Shown here piece after piece: positions 45,318 through 55,472 of a stretch of DNA of 64,000 nt. The position numbers and the translations under genes were made by a program. The stretch's first letter is position 1, and each line of letters opens with the position of its first letter. The stretch covers positions 1-64,000 of the forward strand of contig CALKKV010000026.1 in assembly GCA_937992195.1 (NCBI GenBank), given 5' to 3'. The DNA is from an uncultured Gammaproteobacteria bacterium (lineage in GTDB: Bacteria > Pseudomonadota > Gammaproteobacteria > Arenicellales > Poriferihabitantaceae). Below the pieces are notes generated by a model. It worked only from the letters and a program-made list of their open reading frames with translations, had not been told where the DNA came from and did no database searches.

Positions 45318-46646
45318 ATGTATTCCTTGCTTAGAAAAACCCTGACCCTTACAGCGATATCTGTTGCCTCATTGGAATTCGCTTCCGCCCAAGTGAATTT
45401 TGCATCTGAGAAAGATCTAGCAAACAACAGTGTTTCCGGTGTGAGTTCCATGGCAGCTGGAGATCTGAATGGTAACGGACGCGGTGATGTGGTGGTCATT
45501 GAGGGCGGTAGATTCGCAAGCGGTAGAAAAACCTTTGCCTGGTTTGCTTCTCCTGCGTCCATACAAGGCAATTGGACCCGCCACGAATTTGGCAATGACA
45601 ATCAGCTTCGAGGGTTTCTTGGCGCTGCGCAGGTTGCTGATATGGACAATGACGGCGATCTGGATTTGATCGTAAGCTCAGACAATCACTCCGGCTCATC
45701 CGTACAAGCTGACATTTACGTTTACGAAAACCCCGGAGCGGGCGCGGTCACCAGCAGCTGGCCGTTTCATCGAGTTACACCCTCCACCCTCGCATTGCAC
45801 CATATCAATGATATGGAAATTAGTGATCTTGATGTCGATGGCAGAATGGATATTATTGTCCGCAGTCTGGAAACAGCAGATTCTCGCGAGAACCAAATCC
45901 ATATTTTTTTTCAAAATGCTGGTTCAACCTACACGCAAAAATCTATTGATACCAATATTTCTCAATCTGAAGGACTAGCTGTCGGATTAATCGATGGAGA
46001 TAACAAGCCGGACATTACCTTTACAGGTCATTGGCTTAAATCTCCAAACAATCCCAGAACACAAAACTATACCAGACTGAATATCGATTCAAACTATAAA
46101 AATATCAATCAAAATACCAAAGAAGCAATTGGTGATATCGACGGCGATGGCTTCAACGATGTCATTATCGCACCTGCTGAAACATTCAGAGGCGGCGGTA
46201 ATACACACCTGGCGTGGTACAAAAACCCCGGAAATACCAGTAGTGCAAACTGGCAAAGAAACGTGTTGCTGCCTCTGACCAATAATACCCATACGATCAA
46301 ACTGGGTGATCTTGATAACGATGGAGATTTAGATGTGATCACTGGAATACCCTGGGACAATGAAGTCTCTGATATATCAGTGAATGCACACTACAATAAC
46401 GGTAATGGTGTGTTCAGTACGCCGCAAGTCATAGAATCAGGCAAAGGACTATATTCTGGCCTTGTGTTTGATATTGATAACGACGGTGATTTGGACATTG
46501 TTGGTCAGAATACTTTCGCTCGAAGCTCGAAGCCTTATATCTATGAAAATTTGCTTCCGCGATCAACGCCCCCTATTCCTCCAAGATCGAGAACTGACGG
46601 TGATGTCATTATTGCACCTATGACCTTGTTATTAGAGGACGAATAG
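45318..46646 (+). CDS. Secreted FG-GAP/VCBS repeat protein
   Basis: The ATG at 45318 (MYSLLRKTLTLT) is chosen; a TTG seven codons earlier would spoil the signal peptide. After cleavage near SAQ, the mature protein (about 415 residues) forms a beta-propeller with calcium-binding loops in each blade: GDLNGNGRGD, ADMDNDGDLDL, SDLDVDGRMDI, GDIDGDGFNDV, GDLDNDGDLDV and FDIDNDGDLDI. Such propellers bind proteins or sugars on the cell surface. The chain ends in a short Pro/Arg-rich stretch, not a known sorting signal. Confidence 0.88.
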   Translation: MYSLLRKTLTLTAISVASLEFASAQVNFASEKDLANNSVSGVSSMAAGDLNGNGRGDVVVIEGGRFASGRKTFAWFASPASIQGNWTRHEFGNDNQLRGFLGAAQVADMDNDGDLDLIVSSDNHSGSSVQADIYVYENPGAGAVTSSWPFHRVTPSTLALHHINDMEISDLDVDGRMDIIVRSLETADSRENQIHIFFQNAGSTYTQKSIDTNISQSEGLAVGLIDGDNKPDITFTGHWLKSPNNPRTQNYTRLNIDSNYKNINQNTKEAIGDIDGDGFNDVIIAPAETFRGGGNTHLAWYKNPGNTSSANWQRNVLLPLTNNTHTIKLGDLDNDGDLDVITGIPWDNEVSDISVNAHYNNGNGVFSTPQVIESGKGLYSGLVFDIDNDGDLDIVGQNTFARSSKPYIYENLLPRSTPPIPPRSRTDGDVIIAPMTLLLEDE

Positions 46647-46724
46647 ATACGTTCTGTCGCTGAGTACAAAACCCAGTCTTAAAAAATTGCTACTTTCACT
46701 CAAAATTTAAACGCCCGATCAAGG

Positions 46725-47618
46725 TTATTTTTCGGGTAATTGCACCCCAGCGTTTCGCGCATAAACTTTCGCCACCGCAGCGTCATCTTCATGGCCAAGA
46801 CCAGATCCCGCCGCCGCAACAAACTGTTGCAAGGCGGCTGCGGTCAAAGGCGCTGAAAAGTTCGACGCTTTGGCAATATCCAGAACAATCCCAAGATCCT
46901 TGGGCCAAATATTCACCGAAGAATGGGGCGTGTAATCTCCTTCGACAACATGGGGCGCACGATTTTCAAACATCCAGCTGGATCCTGCGCACTGTGAAAT
47001 CACCTCTACAATCTTATTCGGATCCATTCCCTGCGTCATTCCAAACGTCATTGCTTCGGCCATACTCGCAATATGTATTCCAGCGAGAAGCTGATTTACC
47101 GCTTTCATCGCTGATCCGGGACCCGCGGCATCTCCAAGACGAAAAACCTTTTCCGCTGTAGACTGTAGCGCCGGATCCGCCGCACTAAATGCATCAGGTT
47201 TACCTGCAGCCATCACCGAGAGCTGTCCAGCTGCAGCTTTTACCGCACCGCCAGAAATGGGCGCATCAAGGTAATGTACGCCAACTGCATTACACTTCTG
47301 CTCCATCTCTTTGGCAAATTCCGGCGGCACTGTTGCACAAGATATGACACATGCGCCCGGTTTCAAATAGGACAAACAGCCATTTTCACCAATCAGAACC
47401 GATCGTGTTTGTTCCGCATTAAGCACCACAATCATAACGATATCGATACTCAGCGCTGTATCAGATAAGTCACCGGCTATACCGCCCTCTGAAACAAATT
47501 TATCAACTTGAGTTTGCGCGACATCAAAGCCCATAGTGCGATGCCCGGCTTTCAGCAGCGATTGCCCGATGCCATAGCCCATTGAGCCTAGACCAAATAC
47601 AGCAATATTTTTCTTCAT
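46725..47618 (-). CDS. 3-hydroxyisobutyrate dehydrogenase-like NAD(P)-dependent oxidoreductase
   Basis: This 297-residue protein has the Rossmann motif VFGLGSMGYGIGQSLLKAGH near residue 6 and the family signature DAPISGGAVKAAAGQLSVMA near 117, with the catalytic lysine in AMKAVNQLLAG near 170. Relatives oxidise 3-hydroxyisobutyrate, tartronate semialdehyde or threonate. It lies 17 bases after a hydrolase gene on the same strand. The substrate is not visible. Confidence 0.92.
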   Translation of the reverse strand: MKKNIAVFGLGSMGYGIGQSLLKAGHRTMGFDVAQTQVDKFVSEGGIAGDLSDTALSIDIVMIVVLNAEQTRSVLIGENGCLSYLKPGACVISCATVPPEFAKEMEQKCNAVGVHYLDAPISGGAVKAAAGQLSVMAAGKPDAFSAADPALQSTAEKVFRLGDAAGPGSAMKAVNQLLAGIHIASMAEAMTFGMTQGMDPNKIVEVISQCAGSSWMFENRAPHVVEGDYTPHSSVNIWPKDLGIVLDIAKASNFSAPLTAAALQQFVAAAGSGLGHEDDAAVAKVYARNAGVQLPEK

Positions 47619-47635
47619 TCTTGAGGAACCAAAGA

Positions 47636-48841
47636 TTATTTTTGGACAAAGATTTTATCGAAGATTTGAAAAATAAAATCGAAATCCGGATTAATAGTTG
47701 TGCGGGCAACTGCCACACCATCTGGTGACGGCGTGTGCTGTGCGCCATACCAATGCTCCTTAGACTGCAGGCAGGCGAGAAACACTGGATACTTATTTCC
47801 GTTGCAAATAAGTAGACCCTGATCGCCACCATACAGCAGATTGTCAGGGGAGTTCATTAAACTTAAATGCGCCTGATTAAGAATACGATACTCGGGAAAG
47901 GCACTATTTCGTGATATCTCTCTCGCCCCCGTCTGCACTTCTTGACTGGCACTATAAGTAATCAATCTACTATCTGGGTTCACAAACCGGCGCTCAAATG
48001 TTTCTTTAACACGGGTGATATCAACCACAGAATCATCTTCTGTAATAACCAATAGTGCTGGAATATTAATCTTTTTTCGCTTCCACTTTTTCTTTAGGTA
48101 GCGCGTGAGTCTATAGTATTGATCGCCAGAATTAATTGGGATGGAATTATATTTCGCCGGGTTATCTTCCATGATCATGCCACCAAATAACCACTCCTCT
48201 TTCTTTTTGTAAAGCCAGGACCAACGCAATAGATGATTGAGACGGCTGTGATAAGCCGGGGAAAACATTAGCAATCCCGCAATGTCATTCTTTTCTAATG
48301 CGAGTACAGTCGCAATCACACCCCCTAGAGAGAAACCACCAAGGTAGATCGATGATTCTCCGTCGTCCCAAAAATCATAGTGCTTGCGCGCTACTTTCAA
48401 CCATTCTTTATAATGTACTTCCAACATATGTTCCGGAGTCGTACCATGACCGGGCAACAAAATTGCTCTGACGTCAAAGCCCCGTTTTTGCAGTTGTTTC
48501 GCCACATCACGCCATACATAGGGCGAATCATTCAAGCCATGAATAAGTAAAAATCTCCCTCTATAAGAAACCTCTTTATTCGCAAAAAGCTCAAATGGCT
48601 GATTCAGCGCAATGCCTTCGGGTGTGCGATTGGGCAAACTGTTGACGCTCAAGAACGCACTGGCCGATTCGATATAACATTGAAATGAAGCCTGAGGAGC
48701 GGGAAATTTATCTGCACTTGGATTACAAGTATTGTCTTGAGCAAAGACATCATTGCTCGCTGAAACAAGCAGCAACAGAGTGAAACCGCCCAGACTACAC
48801 ACTATGTCTCTTTGACTCTTTGTAAATCTTAATCCAAACAT
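47636..48841 (-). CDS. Secreted or membrane-anchored alpha/beta hydrolase
   Basis: This 401-residue protein starts with a hydrophobic signal (GGFTLLLLVSASNDVFA near residue 17). The hydrolase core has LLIHGLNDSPYVWRD near 97, the nucleophile serine in LGGFSLGGVIA near 169, the acid in ITEDDSVVDITR and the histidine in NQAHLSLMNSPD near 325. It resembles monoacylglycerol-lipase-like hydrolases. It precedes the dehydrogenase by 17 bases, and the two may form a unit. Confidence 0.85.
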   Translation of the reverse strand: MFGLRFTKSQRDIVCSLGGFTLLLLVSASNDVFAQDNTCNPSADKFPAPQASFQCYIESASAFLSVNSLPNRTPEGIALNQPFELFANKEVSYRGRFLLIHGLNDSPYVWRDVAKQLQKRGFDVRAILLPGHGTTPEHMLEVHYKEWLKVARKHYDFWDDGESSIYLGGFSLGGVIATVLALEKNDIAGLLMFSPAYHSRLNHLLRWSWLYKKKEEWLFGGMIMEDNPAKYNSIPINSGDQYYRLTRYLKKKWKRKKINIPALLVITEDDSVVDITRVKETFERRFVNPDSRLITYSASQEVQTGAREISRNSAFPEYRILNQAHLSLMNSPDNLLYGGDQGLLICNGNKYPVFLACLQSKEHWYGAQHTPSPDGVAVARTTINPDFDFIFQIFDKIFVQK

Positions 48842-48939
48842 GAAACGAAATTCGGCATGATGCTCTAAGTGTCGCGATTATGCGCGTTAAAAACTAAAAT
48901 TGATTCAACTTCAGTAGCTAAAGACAGGAAACGGGAATT

Positions 48940-50277
48940 TTAGTTCTTGCCGTCCGCCATCGCAGACAGTCTATTGGCAATACGCACCAGACTCGCCAGT
49001 TCCACCTCCAACTCATGACGTTTATGGATCAGGTATTGTTTTAGTTGTTGCTTTCTCGCGAAAGTAAAAAAGACTCTGAGATTATTCAAAATGCGGGAAT
49101 ATTCATCCCGCATTGCAACCGCTACACTGCTACTTACAATCAGCACAACAAAATACACCATTGTCCAGCTCAAACCAAACCAACGATAAACCAAATAGCT
49201 TTGAAATCCCCAAAATATGCTTAACAAGGCAAATCCCGTGAGAACTTTGGCACTATCGAGCTGATCGACTCCTTTGGCAAGCTTGGGAGCAATAAGCCTA
49301 GTTAACGTATAAGGAATATAACTATTCAAAATTCCAACAATTGCAACAGGTAAAGCGATACAAGTAATTGCGATAACCCTAAGCAAATACCCAATGATCA
49401 ACAACGGTCGGTATCGAATGGTTAGATGGTAGTCTTTAATGCCGAGAATACGACAAAGGCGTTCGAAACCTTTCAGTTGACTAATCAATGCACGTACTCT
49501 CTTCGGCTCATGTGCACTGAGTAATTTTTGGCCTTCAATCAGTCGTTGCAAAGAAGCAAAACTGCGTGAGAGGCTGCGGCCTCGGTATTTTCCGTGGCGC
49601 ATTGAAAAAAATCTTTCCAAACGCGTAACTAAGTCTATGTCTTCCCATGAATCTGCGTTCAATGTAACCGATACGAGACCTTTGGTAATGCGCTGATTAA
49701 TTAGCTGTATTGCATCTTTGGTATGCATCTCTTCTGGCAGCTCGAGATCTATTGGTGCCCCAAAATGTACAAGAACGCTACTGCGAAACCGTCCCTTCTC
49801 AGTAAACGTTAGTCCAATCGGGATAACGGTACATCGACCATTTAATTCGACACTACTTAGCGCGATACGCGCTGCGCCGGTTTTCAGTTCATGTATATGT
49901 GGATCAGAATGACTCTGCCCCTCGGGAAAAATCATAATGCATTCGTTGTTAGCCAAAAGCTCGTGGCACTTCCTGAACATATTGGCGTTGCCGCCCATCT
50001 TGCTCCGACCATCCTGGGGACGGTATACCGGAACAGCGCCAATTAGATTTAACGCAATCTTCATCGGAAATTTGAATAGGCCGCTCCTTGCCAAAGGTCG
50101 CAACTGCAATCGAGTTGCTGCTTGAATAATTACTGGATCAAGCAACGCATTGATATGATTTGCGCAAAACAATACTCCGCCGCTGTCTGGATAACTAACA
50201 TCACCCAAGACTTCAACCTTTTGGTAGAATATCCTTGTTACCAACTTGCAAAATTGATGCCAAATACTCAAGAGCAA
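48940..50277 (-). CDS. PlsC-type glycerol-phosphate acyltransferase
   Basis: This 445-residue membrane enzyme transfers acyl groups to glycerol phosphates. The N-terminal domain has the acyltransferase motifs NHxxxxD (CANHINALLDP near residue 36), the block GAVPVYR, then FPEGQSH and VIPIGLTF. The second part is longer than classic PlsC, with several helices near 305-390 and a basic tail. This size and layout suits the GPAT/dihydroxyacetone-phosphate-type members seen beside other lipid genes. It stands alone. Confidence 0.88.
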   Translation of the reverse strand: MLLSIWHQFCKLVTRIFYQKVEVLGDVSYPDSGGVLFCANHINALLDPVIIQAATRLQLRPLARSGLFKFPMKIALNLIGAVPVYRPQDGRSKMGGNANMFRKCHELLANNECIMIFPEGQSHSDPHIHELKTGAARIALSSVELNGRCTVIPIGLTFTEKGRFRSSVLVHFGAPIDLELPEEMHTKDAIQLINQRITKGLVSVTLNADSWEDIDLVTRLERFFSMRHGKYRGRSLSRSFASLQRLIEGQKLLSAHEPKRVRALISQLKGFERLCRILGIKDYHLTIRYRPLLIIGYLLRVIAITCIALPVAIVGILNSYIPYTLTRLIAPKLAKGVDQLDSAKVLTGFALLSIFWGFQSYLVYRWFGLSWTMVYFVVLIVSSSVAVAMRDEYSRILNNLRVFFTFARKQQLKQYLIHKRHELEVELASLVRIANRLSAMADGKN

Positions 50278-50399
50278 TATCGTTTGATTGATTATCCTAT
50301 TGGTCCAAATGAAACTCTGTCGCCGAATAATTCATGGACAGGCCTTCTTATCAACATCACCCAAATATTCCTAATCCTATTGAAACAAGGCGCGTCTGA

Positions 50400-51329
50400 C
50401 TATTTATCTAAATGATAACGCAACGCCATGCGGATACAATGCATCAGGGCTTCTTTCTTGTCTCCACGATCGATCCGATCGGCTTTACCGATCACTAACG
50501 CGCGACTTCCTTCATAGCGAAACACTTGAGGAAAAATTGAGCGGTAGGTATCCACAAGACTAGTACGGCAGTTTACAAACATCACAAGCTCCTCGGGTTG
50601 CGACTTGCGCCAGTCAATGCGAATGGTGGTACCGCTACCTGAATCCGAAGTAAGATAAGCAGGCTGACCCCACTTCAGAGTCTCTTCAAGCTTTCCAATC
50701 TGCGAATCCTCCGAAGCGATTTGATAAATCAATTCGCGCACAAAACCGGATTTCTTTTGTATACACTGCGGATATTCAGCAAAACGTTTGGCAACAGCAT
50801 CTGACAGCGAAGGCGCGGAAAATTTAATCTTCGAAGGCTTCGACATAGCAACAGGTTTAAGAGAACGTTTTAAATACAGCGGGTGTGCGGGCTGTCCGCT
50901 TTTATTTAACTTTAAGTAGTGTAATTTAGGGTGATCTTTCAACACCTTCTGATCGCGTCCCAGCAATACGCCATCATTGCCCCATCCTGCAACCAGCAGT
51001 TCTGCATGGTTACTTAAATAACCCAACCATCGGTCATTATCTCGACCAACAGGATTCTTAACCTGTTTTAACAGCGCTGGTTCAGTTGATCGATAGGCAA
51101 ATAGATTCCCCGTCTGCATGCCGCCAAAACCCCATTGTTTGGCAAAATCAATGCAACGCAATAAAGTTGGATCATCTACCATTCCATCTGCGGTAGAGGG
51201 ATTGAGACAGATAAACATAACCCGTGGCAATGCAGTATCCCAGGTTCGCCACAATACATAGCGGTAGTTCTTACATCGCGAAATTACGGCGCCCGACGGC
51301 CGACTAAAATCAATTTCTCGCATTGTCAT
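50400..51329 (-). CDS. DUF1643-DUF1801 fusion protein
   Basis: Start candidates are ATG at 51329 or 51323; both overlap the upstream AbrB-type gene by 14-20 bases. Residues 1-150 match DUF1643 (MFICLNPSTADGMVDDPTLL near 35, NLFAYRST, LVAGWGNDG). Residues 175-309 match DUF1801 (KWGQPAYLTSDSGSG near 220, MFVNCRTSLVDTYR). The two domains are usually separate small proteins. A DUF1643 domain is of unknown function; DUF1801 folds like a YdhG-type protein. The fusion suggests they act together. Confidence 0.82.
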   Translation of the reverse strand: MTMREIDFSRPSGAVISRCKNYRYVLWRTWDTALPRVMFICLNPSTADGMVDDPTLLRCIDFAKQWGFGGMQTGNLFAYRSTEPALLKQVKNPVGRDNDRWLGYLSNHAELLVAGWGNDGVLLGRDQKVLKDHPKLHYLKLNKSGQPAHPLYLKRSLKPVAMSKPSKIKFSAPSLSDAVAKRFAEYPQCIQKKSGFVRELIYQIASEDSQIGKLEETLKWGQPAYLTSDSGSGTTIRIDWRKSQPEELVMFVNCRTSLVDTYRSIFPQVFRYEGSRALVIGKADRIDRGDKKEALMHCIRMALRYHLDK

Positions 51330-52398
51330 TATGATCCAACCAGGCAACTAGCGGTCCTAGCGAAAAGAAAATTAGCAGTATACGCACCACATGATGAATT
51401 GTTACAAAAGCAACGTCAAAACCAAATAATAACGCCAACAGTGTGACTTCGTAAAACCCGCCCGGTATAAAGGACAAAATCAAGTGCAGCAATGCGATGT
51501 CAAAAAACCGAGAAATACCGAATGCAATGAGCAGATAGACGCTAATCACCAACGTAGCGCTCATCAGAGAATCGATCATATACTTGGAAAGCGTTCTAAA
51601 TGGCACTTTCGCCAGACGTGCACCAATTCCGCCACCTATGGCGATTTGTGCCAGTATTAAAAACTCGCTAATTCTCGGAACAGCGATCAATCCGAGACCG
51701 TGTAAGACAATACTCAACAGAAGAGAACCAAGTAAATGGGGCATTGGCAAACAAATGGCTCTTGCCAATACATACCCAATAACTGCAATGGATACAAACC
51801 AAACAATATCCAATAGTGATACCGATGCCAAACCAGGCAGATTAGCAAACGCCAGATTTGATGCGATAACAGCATCATGTCCCTGGACAAATGTTAGCCA
51901 AATCGGTGCGACACAAAATACCAGGCTCACCCGCATTAGATGACTCAGTGCTACGACATAGTCCTTTCGCACCAATTCACTGCTCATCGCAATAACTTCT
52001 GACTGACCACCCGGCAAGCAACAGAGCACGGAAAGCAATCGATCATACTGGCGGAATCGCACTAAAAACCAGCTGCCAACGATGGTAGCCACGATAGTTG
52101 CCCCGATCATTGCGACAACTGTGGGCCACCAACTGAATAAGTTGCTGGCGACATTAGGAGTAAACATTGCTCCCATCATGACTCCAAGCCCAAGTAAAAT
52201 TGGTTTTACAAACCATCTTGGAATTCCCAGCCTCGCTTTTGCTGGCTTAATAACGCTCCCAAAGATCCAGACACCAAATAAACTTCCCAGCAGGTAAGGT
52301 GCGGGGAATTGTATTTGATGCAATAACCATCCGGTCGCAAAAGCGACAATCGAAGTTATTACTAGATTGGCGAGATCCTGGAGGTGACTCTGTGACAA
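51310..52398 (-). CDS. AbrB-family membrane protein (putative transporter)
   Basis: This 362-residue protein has about ten membrane helices in two related halves, the AbrB-duplication layout also annotated as an ammonia-monooxygenase-like family. Marks are PYLLGSLFGVWIFGSVIKPA near residue 34, LVRKDYVVALSHLMRVSLVF near 140 and PHLLGSLLLSIVLHGLGLI near 220. The start is probably TTG at 52398. Substrate and role are unknown. It is coupled with the DUF fusion gene downstream. Confidence 0.75.
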   Translation of the reverse strand: MSQSHLQDLANLVITSIVAFATGWLLHQIQFPAPYLLGSLFGVWIFGSVIKPAKARLGIPRWFVKPILLGLGVMMGAMFTPNVASNLFSWWPTVVAMIGATIVATIVGSWFLVRFRQYDRLLSVLCCLPGGQSEVIAMSSELVRKDYVVALSHLMRVSLVFCVAPIWLTFVQGHDAVIASNLAFANLPGLASVSLLDIVWFVSIAVIGYVLARAICLPMPHLLGSLLLSIVLHGLGLIAVPRISEFLILAQIAIGGGIGARLAKVPFRTLSKYMIDSLMSATLVISVYLLIAFGISRFFDIALLHLILSFIPGGFYEVTLLALLFGFDVAFVTIHHVVRILLIFFSLGPLVAWLDHNDNARN

Positions 52399-52581
52399 TG
52401 AAAAAGCAGGGCTAAAATAGTTGAATCCATATTACCTGATTAAGCTCCACTCACGACCCTGTAACAGTAAAACCCTGCATCCGATCTCATACGCTTTTCT
52501 CCATTCACCTTCGCTTCTAAATTAACCTTCAAAACAATCTAACTACTTTATAATCACAACAAACTCGAACCATTGCGGACA

Positions 52582-53655
52582 ATGTCAAAATCACATGCTA
52601 TTGAACAACGGGCGATTCCATTTATGCAGTTTCGCGGTGGAAGCTCAAAAAGCCTGTGCTTTTCGTCAAAAGACCTGCCCGCTGATCCTGCAAAGAGGGA
52701 TCTGGTTTTACTGGCCGCGATGGGCAGAGACGATCGTCAAATAGACGGCCTTGGTGGCGGCAATCCTTTGACGAGCAAAGTGGCAATTATCGGACCCTCG
52801 TCTCGAGACGGATGTGACGTAGACTATCTGTTTGCACAAGTTATAGTCGGTGAAAACAAAGTTGATACAACGCCGAATTGCGGCAATATTCTTTCGGCGG
52901 TTGGCCCGTATGCGATCGAGAGTGGGATCGTCATGCCAAGAGATGGAGAAACAATGATAAGCGTTAATCTCGTCAACACCGGAAGCCGATGCGATCTTCT
53001 TGTTCAAACGCCCAATGCAAAAGTACAATATTCCGGTGACACCAAAGTGGATGGTGTACCGGGAACCGCCGCACCTGTGGTCTGCCATTACTCGGATATT
53101 GCAGGATCGGTCTGCGGCAGCTTGCTGCCAACCGGGAATGCTGTAGATCAAGTAGATGGAATTCATGTCACCTGTATCGATAACGGCATGCCGGTGGTTT
53201 TGCTGTCTGCGGATTCCCTTGGAAAGACCGGAAAAGAGACCCCTGAAGAATTAATGTCAGATCTGCCCTTCCGAGACCGCCTCGAAGCTCTGCGATTAGC
53301 GGCTGGCCAACTTATGAAACTCGGTGACGTTAAAGACAAAGTGATCCCAAAGATGACACTGGTATCTGCACCATGCAACGGCGGCGCGATTCACACACGC
53401 ACCTTTATCCCCCATAGCTGTCACGCTGCAATTGGTGTCTTAGGTGCGGTTTCTGTTGCCACCGCTTGTTTGCTACCTGGCTCGATTACCAATGGCTTAG
53501 CGGCAATCAAAAACAGTCATCATGAGATATTGTCTATCGAACACCCTTCTGGTGAATTTTCAATAGAAGTAACACTGGACGATAATGGTGAAATCAAGTC
53601 GGTGGGCTTAATCCGAACAGCACGACTATTGAGCCGCGGCGAGCTCTATATTTGA
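52582..53655 (+). CDS. galD: PrpF/GalD-type 4-oxalomesaconate tautomerase
   Basis: The ATG at 52582 (MSKSHAIEQ) is taken; a TTG three codons earlier is also possible. The 357-residue protein is of the PrpF family, which shifts double bonds in tricarboxylates without cofactor. FMQFRGGSSKSLCF near residue 14, LGGGNPLTSKVAII near 57 and DTTPNCGNILSAVGPYAIES near 95 are shared marks, with the cysteine pair in NCGN and the later PCNGGAIHTR. Its place before CHA aldolase and LigJ supports a role converting 4-oxalomesaconate to the enol form. Confidence 0.86.
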   Translation: MSKSHAIEQRAIPFMQFRGGSSKSLCFSSKDLPADPAKRDLVLLAAMGRDDRQIDGLGGGNPLTSKVAIIGPSSRDGCDVDYLFAQVIVGENKVDTTPNCGNILSAVGPYAIESGIVMPRDGETMISVNLVNTGSRCDLLVQTPNAKVQYSGDTKVDGVPGTAAPVVCHYSDIAGSVCGSLLPTGNAVDQVDGIHVTCIDNGMPVVLLSADSLGKTGKETPEELMSDLPFRDRLEALRLAAGQLMKLGDVKDKVIPKMTLVSAPCNGGAIHTRTFIPHSCHAAIGVLGAVSVATACLLPGSITNGLAAIKNSHHEILSIEHPSGEFSIEVTLDDNGEIKSVGLIRTARLLSRGELYI

Positions 53656-53688
53656 TTGTCAAAACAAAACCACGAAAACTCCTCAACC

Positions 53689-54411
53689 ATGATTCATCAT
53701 ACAAAACTTGGTGTAGCGGTAAAAAACATAGAACGCGCTGACGCAGGCGTTATTGATCAGCTAGCGGTTCTTGGATCGGCAACTGTGCACGAAGCGCAGG
53801 GGCGCATTGGCAACATGAACACTTCTCTCAAACCGGTTTTTCCTGGTATGAGAATTGCTGGAAGCGCAATCACGGTATTGCTGCAGCCAGGGGATAACTG
53901 GATGCTGCATGTTGCGATCGAGCTTTGCCAACCTGGTGATATTCTGGTTGCCACTCCGGTCTCTCCCAATACTGATGGTTATTTCGGCGATCTTCTAGCA
54001 ACTTCAGCAAAGGCCTATGGCGTGCGCGGTTTGGTTATCGAAGGCGGAACACGTGATATCGCAGACCTGCAAACAATGCAATTCCCTGTTTGGTCCAAGG
54101 CAGTTTCAATCAAGGGCACGGTAAAAAACACCCTTGGCTCGGTTAACATACCGGTGGTCTGTGCAGGCCAGTCGGTGGTACCCGGTGATGTCATCGTTGC
54201 TGACGATGATGGTATTTGCGTGATTCCCAGATTACAGGCCGAGAACACTTTAAAAGCGGGACAAAAGCGCGTGCAGAATGAAGAAGAAAAGAGAACGCAA
54301 TTTCAATCAAAAACACTAGGGCTGGATATTTACAAAATGCGTGAACGACTAGATCACGCCGGCTTTCAGTACCTGGAGACTTTAAAGGACTTAGACGACG
54401 CAGAGGAATAA
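53689..54411 (+). CDS. ligK: 4-carboxy-4-hydroxy-2-oxoadipate aldolase (RraA/HMG aldolase family)
   Basis: The ATG at 53689 (MIHHTKLGV) is chosen over a TTG upstream. The 240-residue protein is an RraA-fold aldolase that splits 4-carboxy-4-hydroxy-2-oxoadipate into pyruvate and oxaloacetate. Marks are [17 protein letters not shown] near residue 24, [20 protein letters not shown] near 97, GTRDIADLQ and [18 protein letters not shown] near 167, which carries the metal acid. It lies between the tautomerase and LigJ, matching the lower protocatechuate 4,5-cleavage pathway. Confidence 0.9.
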   Translation: MIHHTKLGVAVKNIERADAGVIDQLAVLGSATVHEAQGRIGNMNTSLKPVFPGMRIAGSAITVLLQPGDNWMLHVAIELCQPGDILVATPVSPNTDGYFGDLLATSAKAYGVRGLVIEGGTRDIADLQTMQFPVWSKAVSIKGTVKNTLGSVNIPVVCAGQSVVPGDVIVADDDGICVIPRLQAENTLKAGQKRVQNEEEKRTQFQSKTLGLDIYKMRERLDHAGFQYLETLKDLDDAEE

Positions 54412-54416
54412 AATCG

Positions 54417-55463
54417 ATGAATTTAATCATAGACTGTCACGGTCACTACACCACTGCACCAGATGCTTTGGGTGAATATCGAGAAGAGCAAAAGGAGAAT
54501 CTTGAAGACAATCCGTTCTATGAGCATGTCAAAGGGATCATTGAAATCACCGATGACCAAATACGAGAAAGCCTGGAAAATGCGCAGCTAAAACTGCAAA
54601 ACGAAAGAGGGACCGACGTCACTATTTTTTCACCAAGGGCGAGCTGGATGGGACACCATATTGGCAACCAGTCCACCAGCACCACCTGGAGCGAGCACTG
54701 TAACGATCTGATCTACCGCATCACCGAGCTATATCCCAAGAATTTCATTGGCGTGGCGCAACTGCCGCAGTCTCCTGGCTCGGATCTTACCGCCAGCGCT
54801 GTGGAGCTCGAACGCTGTATTAGCGAACTTGGGTTTATCGGCTGCAATCTCTCACCAGACCCATCGGGCGGATACTGGACCTCACCGCCTTTAGATGATC
54901 GCTACTGGTATCCCATATACGAAAAGATGATTGAGCTTGCAGTGCCCGCGATGATTCATGTATCGGCCTCCTGTCATCGCTGTTTCCATACAACCGGATC
55001 GCACTATCTCGGTGCGGACACCACCGCGTTTCAACAGTTAATGATGGCAAAAAATCTCTTTATCGACTTTCCAGATCTGAAATTTATTATTCCCCATGGC
55101 GGCGGCGCTGTGCCCTATCACTGGGGGCGATTTCGCGGCCTGTCTGACATGATGAAGCTACAGTCGCTAGAGGAATTTATTCAACACAACATCTTTTTTG
55201 ACACCTGTGTGTACCATCAACAGGGGATCGATTTGCTGGTTGATGTAGTTCCCACCGACAACATTTTATTTGCCTCTGAAATGGTTGGTGCTGTCAGAGG
55301 CATAGACCCATACACTGGCCATTACTTCGATGACACAAAGAGATATATTGACGATTGCCCGCTGGATGAAGTGGATAAACACAAAGTTTTCTCTGAGAAT
55401 GCACGACGGGTATTTGATCGACTGGACCATCATCTGGAACGTGTAGGATTAATCAATCAATAG
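54417..55463 (+). CDS. ligJ: 4-oxalomesaconate hydratase LigJ
   Basis: This 348-residue amidohydrolase-type enzyme hydrates 4-oxalomesaconate to 4-carboxy-4-hydroxy-2-oxoadipate. The metal start is IIDCHGHYTTAPDAL near residue 4. Other parts match LigJ closely as I remember it: VTIFSPRASWMGHHIG near 68, LGFIGCNLSPDPSGG near 138, FIIPHGGGAVPYHWGRFRGL near 222 and SEMVGAVRGIDPYTGHYFDD near 287. It begins five bases after the aldolase gene. Confidence 0.95.
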   Translation: MNLIIDCHGHYTTAPDALGEYREEQKENLEDNPFYEHVKGIIEITDDQIRESLENAQLKLQNERGTDVTIFSPRASWMGHHIGNQSTSTTWSEHCNDLIYRITELYPKNFIGVAQLPQSPGSDLTASAVELERCISELGFIGCNLSPDPSGGYWTSPPLDDRYWYPIYEKMIELAVPAMIHVSASCHRCFHTTGSHYLGADTTAFQQLMMAKNLFIDFPDLKFIIPHGGGAVPYHWGRFRGLSDMMKLQSLEEFIQHNIFFDTCVYHQQGIDLLVDVVPTDNILFASEMVGAVRGIDPYTGHYFDDTKRYIDDCPLDEVDKHKVFSENARRVFDRLDHHLERVGLINQ

Positions 55464-55472
55464 AGCTGCAAT

